DNA from: Aristolochia californica
Lineage: Eukaryota > Streptophyta > Magnoliopsida > Piperales > Aristolochiaceae
Length of the DNA: 64,000 nt
Assembly (NCBI GenBank): GCA_029961685.1
Contig: JARWKL010000006.1
Span: 6,572,001-6,636,000, forward strand
Direction of reading: 5' to 3'
The translations under genes were made by a program, and so were the position numbers. Each line of letters begins with the position of its first letter. The stretch's first letter is position 1. A model generated the notes under the pieces. The model was not told the DNA's origin. It searched no databases and was given only the letters and a program-made list of their open reading frames with translations. Of this stretch, positions 34,844 to 45,814 are shown in pieces.

Positions 34844-36071
34844 CTAGCGCAGTGGGGTGGGGGGGCTTGATGGAACACCTGGTGGTGCTCGGCCTTGCCA
34901 GGGGGGTCTCCTGCCCAATGATTCCTTTAAGATACGTTGTTTGGCATCCAATGTATGTGCCAAAGATGGGGGGTCGTGTAATTCCACCTCAAGGCAGAGC
35001 GCCTCAACCAGACCGGTGGTAAACAAGTGGACATATTGGTTTGGACGCACCAACTGACTGGTGCGGGCAAGCCGTTCTTGAAATAATTTCTGATATTGTT
35101 CAATAGACCCGGTTTGTTTGAGATTGACAAAATCTCCTAGAGGATTGTTGCGTGTTGGTGGAGCAAACCATAACATACAATAGTCTTTGAAAATCTCCCA
35201 ATCATACACATGATGCTCATTTTTAAGTTGATAATACCACAAAAGTGCTTCATCGAGCATGTGGAATGCAGCTAATGGAACCCTATCCTCGGGGTGGATT
35301 CTTAGATTGCAAAAGAAGTGGTCACACCGGTGTAACCAAATCAGAGGGTCCGAAGACCCATCATACATGGGAAAGTCTAATTTAGTATACCGGGGCACCG
35401 TCGTGTGGCCTGGTCCATAGACTCCCACGGCTGGAGGAGGTGTTTGGGGCAAATGCGTGTTAAGCACCTAGCCAATACTACCCAAAAGACCGGCCTGTTA
35501 GGAGCAAAAGACATAGGTACTTAACCCTAGGACCATAACAGTACACCCCGCCCTCCTGAGCTGACGACCACGGCGGCCTTAACATAGCAACGGGGACCGG
35601 GTCAGGAGCCCATACTCCCTTACGGCACCCCGCCAGGGGCGTGTGGTCCACCTGCGCACGCGGGGACTCGAAGTTGAGATGTAGCGCTTGCTTTGATACC
35701 AAATATTAAGCACCTAGCCAATATTACCCAAAAGACCGGCCTGTTACGAGCAGAAGTCATAGGTACTTAACCCCAGGACCATAACAATGCGGTGGTGGTG
35801 GAGGGGGATGGGCTGGAGGGTGGTCAGATGAGCGTGAGGAACTTCCTAGCTGAGCTGCAATCTGAGCAAACCCTTCTTCCATATGAACCATCATTTGGTG
35901 GAAGTTGTCTTTGAGGCCGAAAACTTCCTGTTGAAGTGCGTCAACCTGAGTTTGAACCTCAACACCATTTTCCTCCACGAAATTTCGCAAATCAGCAGGG
36001 GAAGAGGAATCACCAATGGTGGTCCTGTTTGATACCACGATGTTAGGTTCCCTTGCCATGGATCGAGTCAC
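34844..36071 (-). pseudogene. gag: Gypsy gag, split by a TRIM
   Basis: N-terminal part 36071-35787: MTRSMAREPNIVVSNRT reads from the LTR end through the primer site, then a coiled-coil-like stretch (VQTQVDALQQEVFGLKDNFH) and a proline run. It is cut at ATGCG by the TRIM (35458-35786). The main capsid part resumes at 35457 with LPQTPPPAVGVYGPG, then KLDFPMYDGSSDPLIWLHRC, FHMLDEALLWYYQL, FKDYCMLWFAPPTRNNPLGD and QTGSIEQYQKLFQERLARTS, ending in a stop at 34844. Apart from the insertion the gag is well conserved. Confidence 0.9.
35458..35786 (-). mobile_element. TRIM in gypsy gag, complete
   Basis: 329 bp with 83-bp LTRs (35458-35540, 35704-35786), minus-strand TGTTATGGTCCTGGGG to GGTGCTTAACA (left copy) and a perfect 5-bp duplication ATGCG (35453-35457, 35787-35791). 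The primer site next to the right LTR reads TTTGGTATCAAAGCAAGC; the tract before the left LTR is GGGCGGGGTGTAC. No pol. Same family as 22466-22855 and the pieces at 60126 and 62511. Confidence 0.95.
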
Positions 36072-36418
36072 CCGGTGATCTCCTCTGGTTTCCAGGTTGA
36101 ATGACGATGAAGAGAGTGACTTAGGGTGCTTAGAACGACCAATGGTTAGGGAAAATGTTGAGCTTTCGAAGGAGCTCCACTTTAGGCCTCGTGAGAGAGA
36201 GAACCCGATCTCATTTACAACTATTGATCAATGTTTACCCTTTCATTAACCAGACGTCCCTTTAAGGGGTATTAGGGAATGACACCAACAAAGGCCAAAC
36301 AAGAGGCCATAAGTTCCAACCGAATTACAAGAAAATCTACTAATGAAATAAAGTTAAAAATTACATAATCTACCCTCTGTGTCGACTAGCCACTCTTGAT
36401 GCTATGGAGTCCATAACT
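36041..36418 (-). repeat. 5' LTR of gypsy element
   Basis: 378 bp; minus-strand start is AGTTATGGACTCC (terminal T to A change against the partner) and end AACCTAACA, followed by TCGTGGTATCAAACAGG. Confidence 0.9.
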
Positions 36419-36423
36419 GACTG

Positions 36424-37930
36424 GCTTGGTGAGAATGTCTGCAACTTGACTCTGTAAAGATATATAATTAAGAGATAATATGCCTGTTTGAATTTTTCTC
36501 ATATGAAGTGGCAGTCTATTTCAATGTGCTTTGTTCTCTCATGGAAGACCGGATTTGATGTGATATGTATAGCTACTTGATTATAGACCCATTGGAGCTT
36601 CTTTATAAGATTTGATCCATAGAAGTTCACTAACTGTGTGTGCATTGGCTTTGTATTCCGGTTCGGCACTAGACCGTGCAACTAGATTATTTTTCTTGCT
36701 TCTCCATGTAACCAGGTTCCCTCCAATCATAATACAATATCCCGAAGTGGATTTTCTGTCATCCGAAGATCCGACCCAATCTACATTTGAGAATCCTTCT
36801 ATGTTGAAGTGACCATGGTTCTTGTAGAGAAGCCCTCTTCTTGGAGCTCCCTTCAAATATCACAATATTCTTTCAAAAGCTTGCCATTGGCTGATTTGTG
36901 GTTTGTGCATGTATTGACTCAACACACTTACTACATATGATATATGTGGCTTTTTTACACAAAGATAAATAAGTCTTCCCACAAGCCTTTATATTTTCCA
37001 ATATCCACATCTTCTTTAGTACCTGCACATAATTTTGTATTTGAGTCCATCGGGGTGTCTACTGGTCTACACCCCAACATTCCTATCTCTTCCAGTAGAT
37101 CACAGACATACTTCCTTTGAGATAGTACAACCCATGTCTGGACTATAGTACTTCAGTTCCTAGAAAATATTTAAGTAGTCCAAGATCTTTTGTTTTGAAT
37201 TCTGCACATATCTTTTATTTGGTTTCCTGGATGCCTTCGGGATCACTACCGATTAAAATAATATCATCAACATATACTGCTAGGATCACCTTGCCCTTGG
37301 GTGTGTCTTTAACAAAAACGGAGTGATCTACCGAACATCTGTGAAATCCAACCTGTATGAGTGTTTGGCTAAAATTTTCAAACCAAACTCGAGGAGGCTG
37401 TTTCAGACCATAAAGAGATTTCTTTAATCGACATACCGACTCCCCCTCAACCACTTAACCAGGTGGTTGTTGCATATAAATCTCTTCTTTAATATCCCCA
37501 TTAAGAAAAGTAATTTTTACATCAAGCTGATATACCTACCAGGAAGAATTAGCAGTCAGAGATAATAAAATACATACCGAGTTCATTTTGGCCACTAGAG
37601 AAAAAGTTTCCTCATAATCAATACCATAACATTGTGTATAGCCTTTAGCAACAAGGCGAGCTTTAAAATGAGCAACGGACCCATCCGGATTATGTTTCAC
37701 CATAAAAACCCACTTGCAACTGATAGGTTTTATTTTATGGCAGAGGAACGAGTGCCCATGTCTGATTTTCATATAGTGCTTGCATGTCTTTGTCCATTGC
37801 TGCCTTCCACCCTGGATATTTGAGAGCCTCCTGATAGGACTATGGGACCAATATGGAGGAAATAGATGAAATAAATTGACAACATAGAGGTGATAAACGA
37901 CGGTGAGACACAAAATTTGAAATGGGGTAA
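36424..37930 (-). pseudogene. pol: copia RNase H and RT of large insertion
   Basis: Minus strand. RT frames at 37913-37536 ([34 protein letters not shown]) and 37454-37215 ([36 protein letters not shown], so YVDDI is intact). RNase H at 36856-36499: [61 protein letters not shown]. The end of the protein continues across the gypsy insertion at 30890-30970. Frameshifts near 37500 and 36960. Confidence 0.88.
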
Positions 37931-38640
37931 GAGATGGAAGGTCTAGTGGAAGTTCTGGGTTCTTTTTTCAAGGCAATTGGATGAGTATCATATTGTGGGC
38001 CAAAAACAACTAGGGAAGATGTACTTACGTCAGTGGGATCCATGAACTCAGTAGGTGTGGTGTCAACCAATGTGTTTGGAGGTTGAGCCATTTTTGTATC
38101 ATGGGGCACAACCGGTCGAGGTGAACCTGGTACTGAAGAGAGACCTAGAGGGGGCACTATCAGAATAATATGAAGAGTCGTCATAAAAAGTGACATCTTT
38201 GGAAGTATATTCTTTGGCATTATCAGACTGGGGTACTTTTATTTTCTTACCAAACTGAGTGAGTACCATAGCATGAAAAGACTTAAATATGGATGGTATT
38301 TCAGAACGTTCTTTAAAAAGAAATACCCAAGTGGTACGAGTAAAGTCTTTAATAAATGTAATAAAATACTTGACTTTGGAAATATTTGAGACACTCAAGG
38401 GTCCCCATACATCTGTATGAATCAATGAAAAAGAAGTAACACTTTTAAGTTCTGGACGCAGTGAATAAGTACTTCTCTGGTGTTTGCTCAATTGACAGAC
38501 TTCACAATTTAAATCTGACCTTGCTTTAAGAGTAGGAAAAATATGATGAAGAGATTGTGCAGATGGATGTTCCAATCGGTTGTGCCATAGACTTGTCTCG
38601 ATTTCACTGGTTGAAACAATATTTATTTGAGGCACATCTA
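37840..38640 (-). pseudogene. pol: copia integrase with central deletion
   Basis: Frame 38635-38099 holds the zinc finger (HNRLEHPSAQSLHH..NCEVCQLSKHQRS), the core start SLIHTDVWGPLSVSNIS (catalytic D) and FKSFHAMVLTQFGKKI, then SDNAKEY. It jumps directly to TSKDVTFYDDSSYYS, which in the element at 5742 lies some 150 residues further on. The rest of the core, with the YTPQxNGVAERKN glutamate, and the C-terminal domain are missing, yet the frame stays open. The downstream linker continues at 38220-37840. Confidence 0.88.
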
Positions 38641-38733
38641 GGTACTAGAGCCCCATTGTTCATAGCCTCCACCAATCACCTACTTCGTTACAAGATCCTA
38701 AAAAATACTAGAAGTAGGCGAGAAGGTGATAAA

Positions 38734-39000
38734 TCAATTAAAAAAATTTGTTAGCTGACTAACAGATAAAAGGTTCAAGGGAAAAGTAGGAACAAACAGA
38801 ATATCTGTGAGCGGAAGTGATGATGTAACGGAAGTGGATCCTTTCCCTAGAACTTTAGTTTGAGAACCGTTACCTATGGTAACAAATATTTGTGAAAGAC
38901 ATGGAGACCCTGAGTGTAGTACATTTTTGTTACCTGTGAGATGCTCTGAGGCTCCTGTGTCAATTATCCAGGATGAAGAGGAGGCAGATAACATACTTGA
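38734..39000 (-). pseudogene. pol: copia protease
   Basis: Frame 38994-38734: SASSSSWIIDTGASEHLTGN contains the aspartic protease active site DTGA, followed by VTIGNGSQTKVLGKGS and DILFVPTFPLNLLSVSQLTN. A frame change follows before the integrase zinc finger. Confidence 0.9.
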
Positions 39001-39009
39001 AGCGGTGGT

Positions 39010-39359
39010 GGAAATAATAGTGGAGGATGGACAAACCCAATAGTGTTTTTATTTTCTAGAATAACTCATACTCATCATCATTAAGGGTTTTCTTTTCTAT
39101 GGATTTGGTAGGTTGTTCCTCCTTTGTGGCACTTAATAAGGTTTGATGAACCTTCTTATAACATATCTTTCCAATGTGGCCATATCTTCTGCAAAAGGTG
39201 CATTCCTTGTCAGAATAGCATGTATCTATAGTGTGGCCACTTTTCCCACACTTAGTGCATTCTTTCCAATCTGTTATATCATAACCATTCCTTCCACCTC
39301 TTCCTCGTCCTCCTCTAGAATTTCTGCCATGGCCTTGACCACGGTAAGATGATGGTCCC
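39010..39359 (-). pseudogene. gag: copia gag end with two zinc knuckles, cut by hAT
   Basis: The minus strand encodes a Gly/Arg-rich stretch (GRGRNGYD) followed by ECTKCGKSGHTIDTCY and KECTFCRRYGHIGKICYK, two CX2CX4HX4C knuckles in tandem at about 39265-39150. The copia element at 5742 has one. The N-terminal part of gag was separated by a hAT insertion at 39360 and then deleted. Confidence 0.8.
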
Positions 39360-39589
39360 TAGGGGTGGCATCAATCCGAGCCGAGCCCGAACCTGCCTAT
39401 GTTCGAACCGAGCTTGATTTAAATATTTTGAACTCGAGCTCGAGCCGAGCCCTGCCTCAAGCCTAAAATTGTTATCGAGCCAATAATTTTATCCAATTTC
39501 GAGCAAGCTCGAGCTTCAACATACATTTAAAACTTTTCAAAAAAAACATATCAAATAAATTGTATATAAAATTATGCATACATTTTACA

Positions 39590-39895
39590 TAAAATTGGGC
39601 AAGACCTCTACATAAAATTGGGTATAACCTATGTATATAATACCTGTATAAAATTGGGCTTGACCTCTACTTAACATTAGGCATAATCTATGTATATAAT
39701 ACCTGTATAAAATTGGGCATGACCTCTACCTAAAATTGGGCATAATCTATATACATAATACCTGCATAAAATTGTCTATACAATCCATAAACACTCCATA
39801 AAATTGTCTATACACTCCATAAACACTCCATGAAGTTGTCTATACACCATACACTCCATAAAATAGTCTAAACACTCCATACACTACATAATATT
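39590..39895. repeat. Tandem repeats in hAT subterminal region
   Basis: About four units of a roughly 57-60-bp repeat containing CATAATCTATGTATATAATACC and AAAATTGGGCATGACC, then several CACTCCATAAAATTGTCTATA units. Such subterminal repeats are common in hAT elements and may hold transposase binding sites. Confidence 0.8.
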
Positions 39896-40287
39896 CTGAA
39901 TAAACTCTATACAATAATCAAACATATCAAAATTAAATGAAATATGAATATCAATTTAATATCACCCAAATAAAAACTATAAATCCATTATAAATTTATA
40001 AACTATAGTTTTTTCTCTTCATGCTAGAAAATAATATACGTCCCTGCACGAGCAAAATCTCTACCCATGGCAAAAAAATAAAAATAATTATTGTCAGATA
40101 AAAATATACTTTTCCATTACTAGTTACTTAATGTAGTTAAAAATATTAAAATTACCAAGATGAAAAAAACATGAAAATCATGTAACTGGTAGCATTATCT
40201 CTACACTCTTCTTCTCAGACTGTAATCATAAACCAAAATTTTAATAAATAAACTAAAAAATATACTAAAAAATATCATAATAAATAA

Positions 40288-42170
40288 TTAATCAAAGAAA
40301 TTCATGTTTTTATTTTTCTTGACACCGTGAAGAGCCCGAACCCAATCACTGTCACAAATTAAAGCTTGAACTGTATTTGGTGCCAAGGAAGAACAATATG
40401 AGTCTATTACTCTACCACCAGTACTAAATGCAAACTTTGAAGCTACTGTGGATATGGGAATTATAAGGATATCTGCTGCTATCTTAGATAATACCCGAAA
40501 TTTCATATGATTCACTTTTCCTTTTCACCATTCTAAAACATCAAAATCATATTGTGAAGTTTCCTAAAAAATATACACACCTTCTTCAAGATAATTTTTC
40601 AATTCTGACCTTGGTGAATTTGACCAACCTGAACTTGATGAAGAATATGACTTACGACTTGTGGAAACACCCATAGAGCTAGTACTTGAAGCAATCTCTT
40701 CATTTCTAATATCCACATTATATAAGGATACATATTCATCATAGATCTCATATAAGGTGCGTTGAACTAAGTTTATATTCATCGTAGCTTCCTCCTTAGA
40801 ATATATCTCTGGAAAACGCATTTTGATCAACCTTAATTTGACCCTTGGATCCAAAACTGAAGCAACAACCATCAATAAATTGCATTCACTCCAGTACTTC
40901 TCAAATTTCTCTTTCATTCTACTAACCATTGTCCTAATGAAAACATTTTCATTTGTAGAATGAAAATTCGGAACTTCTTTTACTCCATATACCTCACTAA
41001 GGTACAAATTAGAATTAGGGTTGTCACTCACAGAAATTAAAAACTTCTAGAATCTCACACACCATTTCAAACTTTTCCCATTCATCAAGACTTGGCAAAC
41101 AATCATAAGTTGGTTCTCTAACTTTAAATCTAGATAATGCATCTTTGAATTTTAATGCAGAAGACAACATGTCATAAGTGGAGTACCAACGAGTTGGACA
41201 ATCAATAACCAACCTCTTTTCACCTAGTTCTAGTTGTTTTACAATTTCTGAAAAAGTGCGAAGTCTAGCCTCAGATCGATTTATGAATTTGACACTCTCA
41301 CGCACATTCTAAATGATATCCTTAATTTTGAACAAGACCATCTTGGACTAATAAATTCAGAATATGAGCACAACAACGTACTTGAAATAACATCCCACCA
41401 CAAACCATTTTTTTTTCTTGAAAAATCTTCTTTCAAAACTCTCATATAAAATATCATTATATGCAGCATTATCAACTGACATACTAAATACTTTATTTTC
41501 GATTTCCCAATCTTTCAAACACTTGTAAATAACATCTGTTATATCAACGCCACAACAAGGAGGAGGAACATGCACAAAACTTAAGACTCCTTTTTGTAGC
41601 TTCCAATTACTGTCAATAAAATGCCCAGTAATAACCATGTATTCAATCTTTTGATTTTGGGACTTCCAAAGATCAGTGGTAAGACTAAACTTGTTAATCT
41701 CTTTTAATAAAATTTTCAATTTCTTTTTCTCTGCCTCGTACACCTCCATACACTCTTTCTTAATGGTCTTACGTGATATTTTTTCATAATTTATATTTGC
41801 CATCTTCATTACAAAATTAAATCCCTCCTCTTCTACTATCATGAATGGATGCTCATGCATAAGAATCCAATGACCAAAGAGTACTCTCATTTTACCTTGA
41901 TCATATTTGCCTCCAAAATCCATAAATGGAAGTCCAGATGGACTTTGATCAACATTAAACCCCACTCCCACTGGTTGAAAGTTTATGGTTTTTTGTTTTC
42001 TCATTGCCACTTTTCTACTAGGACAACGTTTCAAATGTCTGGTCACTCTACTACTAATAACACTCAAATTGATTTTACAATTAGCATATTGAACCTTTTT
42101 TGTACCATTAAGTGATACTTCTTTGAATTCCAGCCATACATGAGACCTTTTTTGTCGTTTTTGAAGTATG
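40288..42170 (-). pseudogene. Ac-like hAT transposase, broken
   Basis: Four minus frames in order. A BED zinc-finger remnant with RVTRHLKRCPSRK and the N-terminal region (42067-41357, including KFSLTTDLWKSQNQKIEYMV and SMSVDNAAYND, the RNase H-like core). 41305-41024 (LVIDCPTRWYSTYDMLSSAL, the usual TRWNSTY motif). 41031-40564 (LMVVASVLDPRVKLRLI). And 40515-40288, the C-terminal dimerisation domain (ILIIPISTVASKFAFSTGGR, IDSYCSSLAPNTVQALIC). Frame changes near 41350, 41030 and 40540 inactivate it. It would have cut and joined hAT ends in the nucleus. The sequence upstream of the BED finger has been lost. Confidence 0.92.
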
Positions 42171-42173
42171 GGT

Positions 42174-42513
42174 TGTTATGGACCAAATAGTGAGCCGAGT
42201 CAGGCAGAGACACCATGGCTGAGTCAATTACCCTGACTGAGTTAGGTAAGTAGTCATTTAGTTTATTTTTTGTTTTATGCTATTTGGGTTGAAATATGCC
42301 TCAAGGGCATTTTTGTAATTGTTGGCGTGACCTATTTATATGCATTGTAAGGTAATGAATCGGGAAGCAAAATTCAGTAGATTAAACCCTAGATTAAACG
42401 AGGTCAGGTTCTCCCTCTCACGAGGCCTAAGGTAGAGCTTCTTCCAAAGCTCAAACCTCACATCGATCTTCCCTTCCATCTTCTTCCTTCTTGTGTTAGA
42501 GCCAGACATAACA
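42174..42513 (+). mobile_element. Gypsy-type LTR, recombinant solo
   Basis: 340 bp, TGTTATGGACCAAATAG to AGCCAGACATAACA. Contains CTATTTATATGCATTG and AACCCTAGATTAAACGAGG, like the gypsy LTRs nearby. It has hAT sequence on the left and a copia LTR interior on the right, with unmatched flanks (tgggt and gagtc). This fits recombination between two separately inserted copies that deleted everything between them. Confidence 0.7.
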
Positions 42514-42937
42514 GAGTCTTTGTCTAATTACACGTCATTCTCCTAATTACATTCAATCTCTAACTCTTAACGATAAGCCTATCATGATAAGATAACTCAA
42601 CATAACCTAGAAGTCTAACATAACTCAAATACTAACTCCTTCTTATGAGGACGTGACCTTTAGGATAAGAGGCCAGCTTGTGGCAATCTTGTGGGTCCCA
42701 CTGGACCTTCTAACTAGCTCGTGACTCTCTTTAAGAGTCCTTGATCTTCCAACCAGCTCATGTGAGTCCCACTTAATCTTCCAATTTATGAGATGAGACA
42801 TCCAGCTTGTGGTAGTCCTACTTGATCTTAAACTCTTCCAACTCATGCCAGTTCGTGTGATGACTCTTCAAGGCATCCCTTGTCCTCATGGTGGGTCCCA
42901 CCACCTTGTGCAAGCTTGGTGGAACCTACCTTGTAAC
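42514..42937 (-). repeat. 5' LTR of large copia insertion, truncated
   Basis: Minus strand from GTTACAAGGTAGG (42937; final base is 43487) to the TAATTAGACAAAGACTC region at 42514. It corresponds to the split 3' LTR at 25593-30889. The last 200 bp and the primer site are missing. Confidence 0.8.
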
Positions 42938-43481
42938 TGTTATAATGTGGGACACCAAGAAGGTGCACGAGCTGGTGGGACCCACCATGAGGACGTGAGA
43001 CACCAAGAAGAGTCCTCACCCAAGCTAGCACGAGTTAAGGAGTTAAGAAGCACAAGCTGAAATGAGTTAGAAGACTTGAAGATCAAGTGGGACCCACAAA
43101 GATACCACGAGCTGGCAACCTTATCAATATGACCTGGAAGATCATGTGGGACCCACAAGTATAAGGCCACGAGCTGGCCTCCTCCCTTATATTCACATGG
43201 TTGAAGAAAGAGTTCTAGTTCAACTTATATTAGTCTTCTAGTAGATTGTGTTGATAGACTTATCTTAGAGAGTTAGAGTTGGAATGTAATTAGGATATAG
43301 AAAGGCTAATTGTATAAGGACTCTATCTCTTCCTCTACTATAAATAGAGGTGTTGTAATTAGGAATTAATCAAGTTACACATCGCCTTCTTGAGTTAATC
43401 TCTCTCTCTCTCTTTGCTTGGTGCACACCACTTTTTTCTTCTCTTGCTCGGAATATTGGAAACGGGATCCTAAATTCAACA
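42938..43481 (+). mobile_element. Solo LTR at the last base of a copia LTR
   Basis: 544 bp, TGTTATAATGTGGGACACC to GGATCCTAAATTCAACA. It is the same LTR family as its host but in opposite orientation. Flanked by GTAAC (42933-42937) and TTAAC (43482-43486), a target duplication with one change. The host LTR's terminal A and its own duplication GTTGG follow. It contains CTATAAATAGAGG (about 43340) as a promoter and a CT microsatellite near 43398-43414. Confidence 0.85.
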
Positions 43482-43492
43482 TTAACAGTTGG

Positions 43493-44242
43493 CAAAGGCT
43501 GGAAATGCAACATCCTTGTTTGCTAAGCAAGTCTACCCACGTAAACCTGGTATATTCATCTACAACCACTAGGGTGAGGTATTTTTTTGTTAAGTTTAAG
43601 GTACAGGTAGGTCCAACTTAGTCATTGTGTACTAGTTGAGACTACATAATTGAATCGGAATTATGATTTGTGATGGTCCAATGTGGCAATCATCACAAGG
43701 TTTTTACCTTCCAAATTTTTAGTTTGATTGTCTTATCTCTAAAATTTTCTTTGCTGGTTTATTAATGAGCCCATTCCTACATGCCCTAACCTTTTGTTCT
43801 ATAACCAGGACTCATCAATGCTTTCACTAAAACAAATAACATTTGTAGAAAGTAAATGGTTTTTATAACATAGAGACTTTTATTCCTATGACTCTCTAAC
43901 AAAATTTCATCATTTTTATTTTTTATAGTGCTTTTGTCTTTTTCCAAATGAGATTACATTACCCTTATCACAAATTGACTAATGCTAAGTAGATTATGCA
44001 TCAACGCTTCTACTTAATATATATCATATGCTAAAGAGTTGGAGGTATCTATTGTTCCAATTCTTTTTAATGGCACCTTTACTATTGTCTCCAAAAGTAA
44101 CATGATCGCCATCTTTTAGTGTAAGTTCTATAAATTTCTTCTTATCATGAGTCATGTGCCTTGAACACTTACTATCCAAGATCCATACGTTCTTTTGTGC
44201 TTTAGATTGGAGACGAACCAAAAAATAAAGAGAAAAGATCAT
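43493..44242 (-). pseudogene. pol: SIRE-like integrase start and protease
   Basis: Continuation of the element interrupted at 25592. The protease frame 44242-44024 has NVWILDSKCSRHMTHDKKKF, where the active-site DSG is changed to DSK, then VTFGDNSKGAIK. Integrase fragments follow, with MVVDEYTRFTWVDLLS at 43569-43520. Many stops. Confidence 0.75.
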
Positions 44243-44359
44243 CCCTTCGAGGTCCCAAATAAGTTGGGTCCCTTTGGTAAACCATTAACTCCACTAATTA
44301 TTTTTGGATTTCAAATTTTTTTGGGTTATCATAACACTTTCGATTGTTTTGGGTACCCA

Positions 44360-45800
44360 CTATTGTTTGATGTCATTTATATTCTTAATTTCACAAATAT
44401 GGACATAGTCACCTAGTTGGTTGTAATAGTAACATCTAATGTGAGGTATGGGAGAAAATTTATACCCCTGTTTCTTTTTGTTTCTCCAATGGTTCCTCTT
44501 ATGTTTGCTTTTGTGAGATGATAAGACTTTGAGTTTTGCTCTAGTTCTATACATTTTCAAAGTCCAATGTACCAAAAAATAGCTTATCTATCACACGTTG
44601 CTACCTTGAAGCATTTTCTATGTGACTTTCATTTGCCTTCTTCAAAGACATCAACTCACTCTTGAGCTTGACTAATGCTTTTGGACATCACATTTTCTTT
44701 GTATTTTTTATACTAAGAATTGATTTTTCAAGTAAAAGTTCAAGTTCATTCTCATAATCGAAATCTATTACCTCTTCCAAAGTAGTGGAGTCCTCATTCT
44801 CAATTGTGATGAGTTTCAAGTCACTTTATTCTTCTTTGGAGTTGCCGAATTCTTCTTTAGTTGCATCCCAAACTGAGATCAAGACCTTCATGTTCATGTT
44901 CTTGGGATCCTTGGTTGAAGATGGGGTGGGATTCTTTCTTCGATATTTGGGTATTTATTTCTTCTATGCCCTATTTTACCACATTCAAAACAAACATGAA
45001 TTCTTTTAATTGATTTTTCTTTATTGCCCTTCAACTGGCCTCTCCTAAAGTTTTCCTTCTTCCTATACATATTTTGAAGATGTCTAGTAATGAAGTTCAC
45101 TTCATCGGAGCTTTCTTCACTACATCTATCATTCAAGTAGGAATTTTCCTTGAGAGAAATGTTTTTCTTCCTAGGTTGTTCTTCTTCCTGTTCTTCTGGT
45201 TCCATCTCGTATATGAGGAGAACACAAATAGGTTGTTCTTCTTCCTATTCTTATGCTTTGAGAAGCTTGTCATTGTTGCCTATTTAGAGAAATTGCCTCC
45301 CCAAATATGTTTAACTCATTTATGATGTGAGTGAACGTAGAGTTCATGCCACATATAGATTCACCCATTTTCATTTTAATGTCATCATATTAGGTGACAA
45401 ACAAGTTGATCCTAGAGTCTTTGACCCGTATAGTTCCTATATGGGTCCCTTATAACTTGTCCAAAATTTATTCGGCCATTTTACAAGTAGAGATTATTGA
45501 AATTGTTTTGACCTAAGGCACATAGAAGAAGATTGATTGCCTTAGAGTTTGTTCTAAGCTAATCGTCATCCTAGTTAGTTCTCTATATTCAAATTTCCCA
45601 TTCTTAGTGACATGTCATATGTTTAAATCCATAGATTGAAGGATAAATTTCATTCTTGGCTTCCAATAGGCACCATTTACCCCACTGAACATTGAGGGAT
45701 GGTTGACTGGCTATCCTTAGGAAAGGAACAAATTATCTTAAGATGCCATGAAATATTTTAATAAAATCAACTAAGATTTTAATTTTAAATAATTTGGCTG
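44360..45800 (-). pseudogene. gag: SIRE-like copia gag
   Basis: Reads leftwards from the primer site. The N-terminal part shows GAYWKPRMKFILQSMDLNI near 45690-45610. A central acidic/basic region (45205-44894, EEQEEEQPRKKN, SSDEVNFITRHLQNMYRKKE) includes the zinc knuckle CFECGKIGHRRNKYP, in which the last cysteine is replaced by tyrosine. Several frameshifts. Gag capsid size and a knuckle after a charged region fit SIRE-type copia. Confidence 0.75.
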
Positions 45801-45801
45801 G

Positions 45802-45814
45802 CTCTGATACTAAT
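45802..45814 (-). other. Primer-binding site of SIRE-like element
   Basis: Minus-strand ATTAGTATCAGAGC, next to the LTR end GGGCCAACA. One change from TGGTATCAGAGC. Confidence 0.75.

Larger units (their letters stand above)
30971..36418 (-). mobile_element. Ty3/gypsy element with a TRIM inside gag
   Basis: 5448 bp flanked by GACTG (30966-30970 and 36419-36423) in the RNase H 3' end of the large copia element. LTRs 30971-31347 (377 bp) and 36041-36418 (378 bp) differ at roughly 20 positions. The minus strand runs LTR, mutated primer site TGGTATCAAACAGG, gag, protease, RT, RNase H, integrase, chromodomain-like end, tract AGGAGGGGATGA, LTR. Polyprotein frames are longer than in the other gypsy copies, but stops remain and a TRIM splits gag. 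Confidence 0.93.
39360..42173 (-). mobile_element. hAT transposon with transposase remnant, one end lost
   Basis: The left end TAGGGGTGGCATCAATCCGA is a hAT terminal repeat, similar to the ends at 26101/27909, followed by CTCGAGCTCGAG-rich subterminal DNA. Transposase lies on the minus strand (42170-40288). The right end and the 8-bp duplication partner of GATGGTCC (39352-39359) are missing because a gypsy LTR at 42174 truncates it. Confidence 0.88.
25593..43487 (-). mobile_element. Large copia insertion carrying six nested elements
   Basis: Left boundary TGTTGAATTTAGGATCCC at 25593, right boundary A at 43487, with the duplication GTTGG at 25588-25592 and 43488-43492 in the integrase of the SIRE-like element. 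Removing the nested insertions (26011-30709, 30971-36418, 39360-42513, 42938-43486) leaves one copia element: 3' LTR (25593-26010 plus 30710-30889), internal DNA (30890-30970, 36424-39359) and a truncated 5' LTR (42514-42937 plus 43487). Order along the element: RNase H, RT, integrase, protease, gag, as expected on the minus strand. The gag start, primer site and end of the 5' LTR were lost in a deletion. Confidence 0.82.

Noticed and set aside
25593..43487. A giant element with inverted LTRs
   Set aside because: The inverted right-hand LTR is better explained as a separate solo LTR with its own 5-bp duplication, leaving a normal direct LTR pair.
44785..45325. Plus-strand ORFs (74 and 83 codons)
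   Set aside because: They are antisense shadows of the SIRE-like gag with its zinc knuckle.
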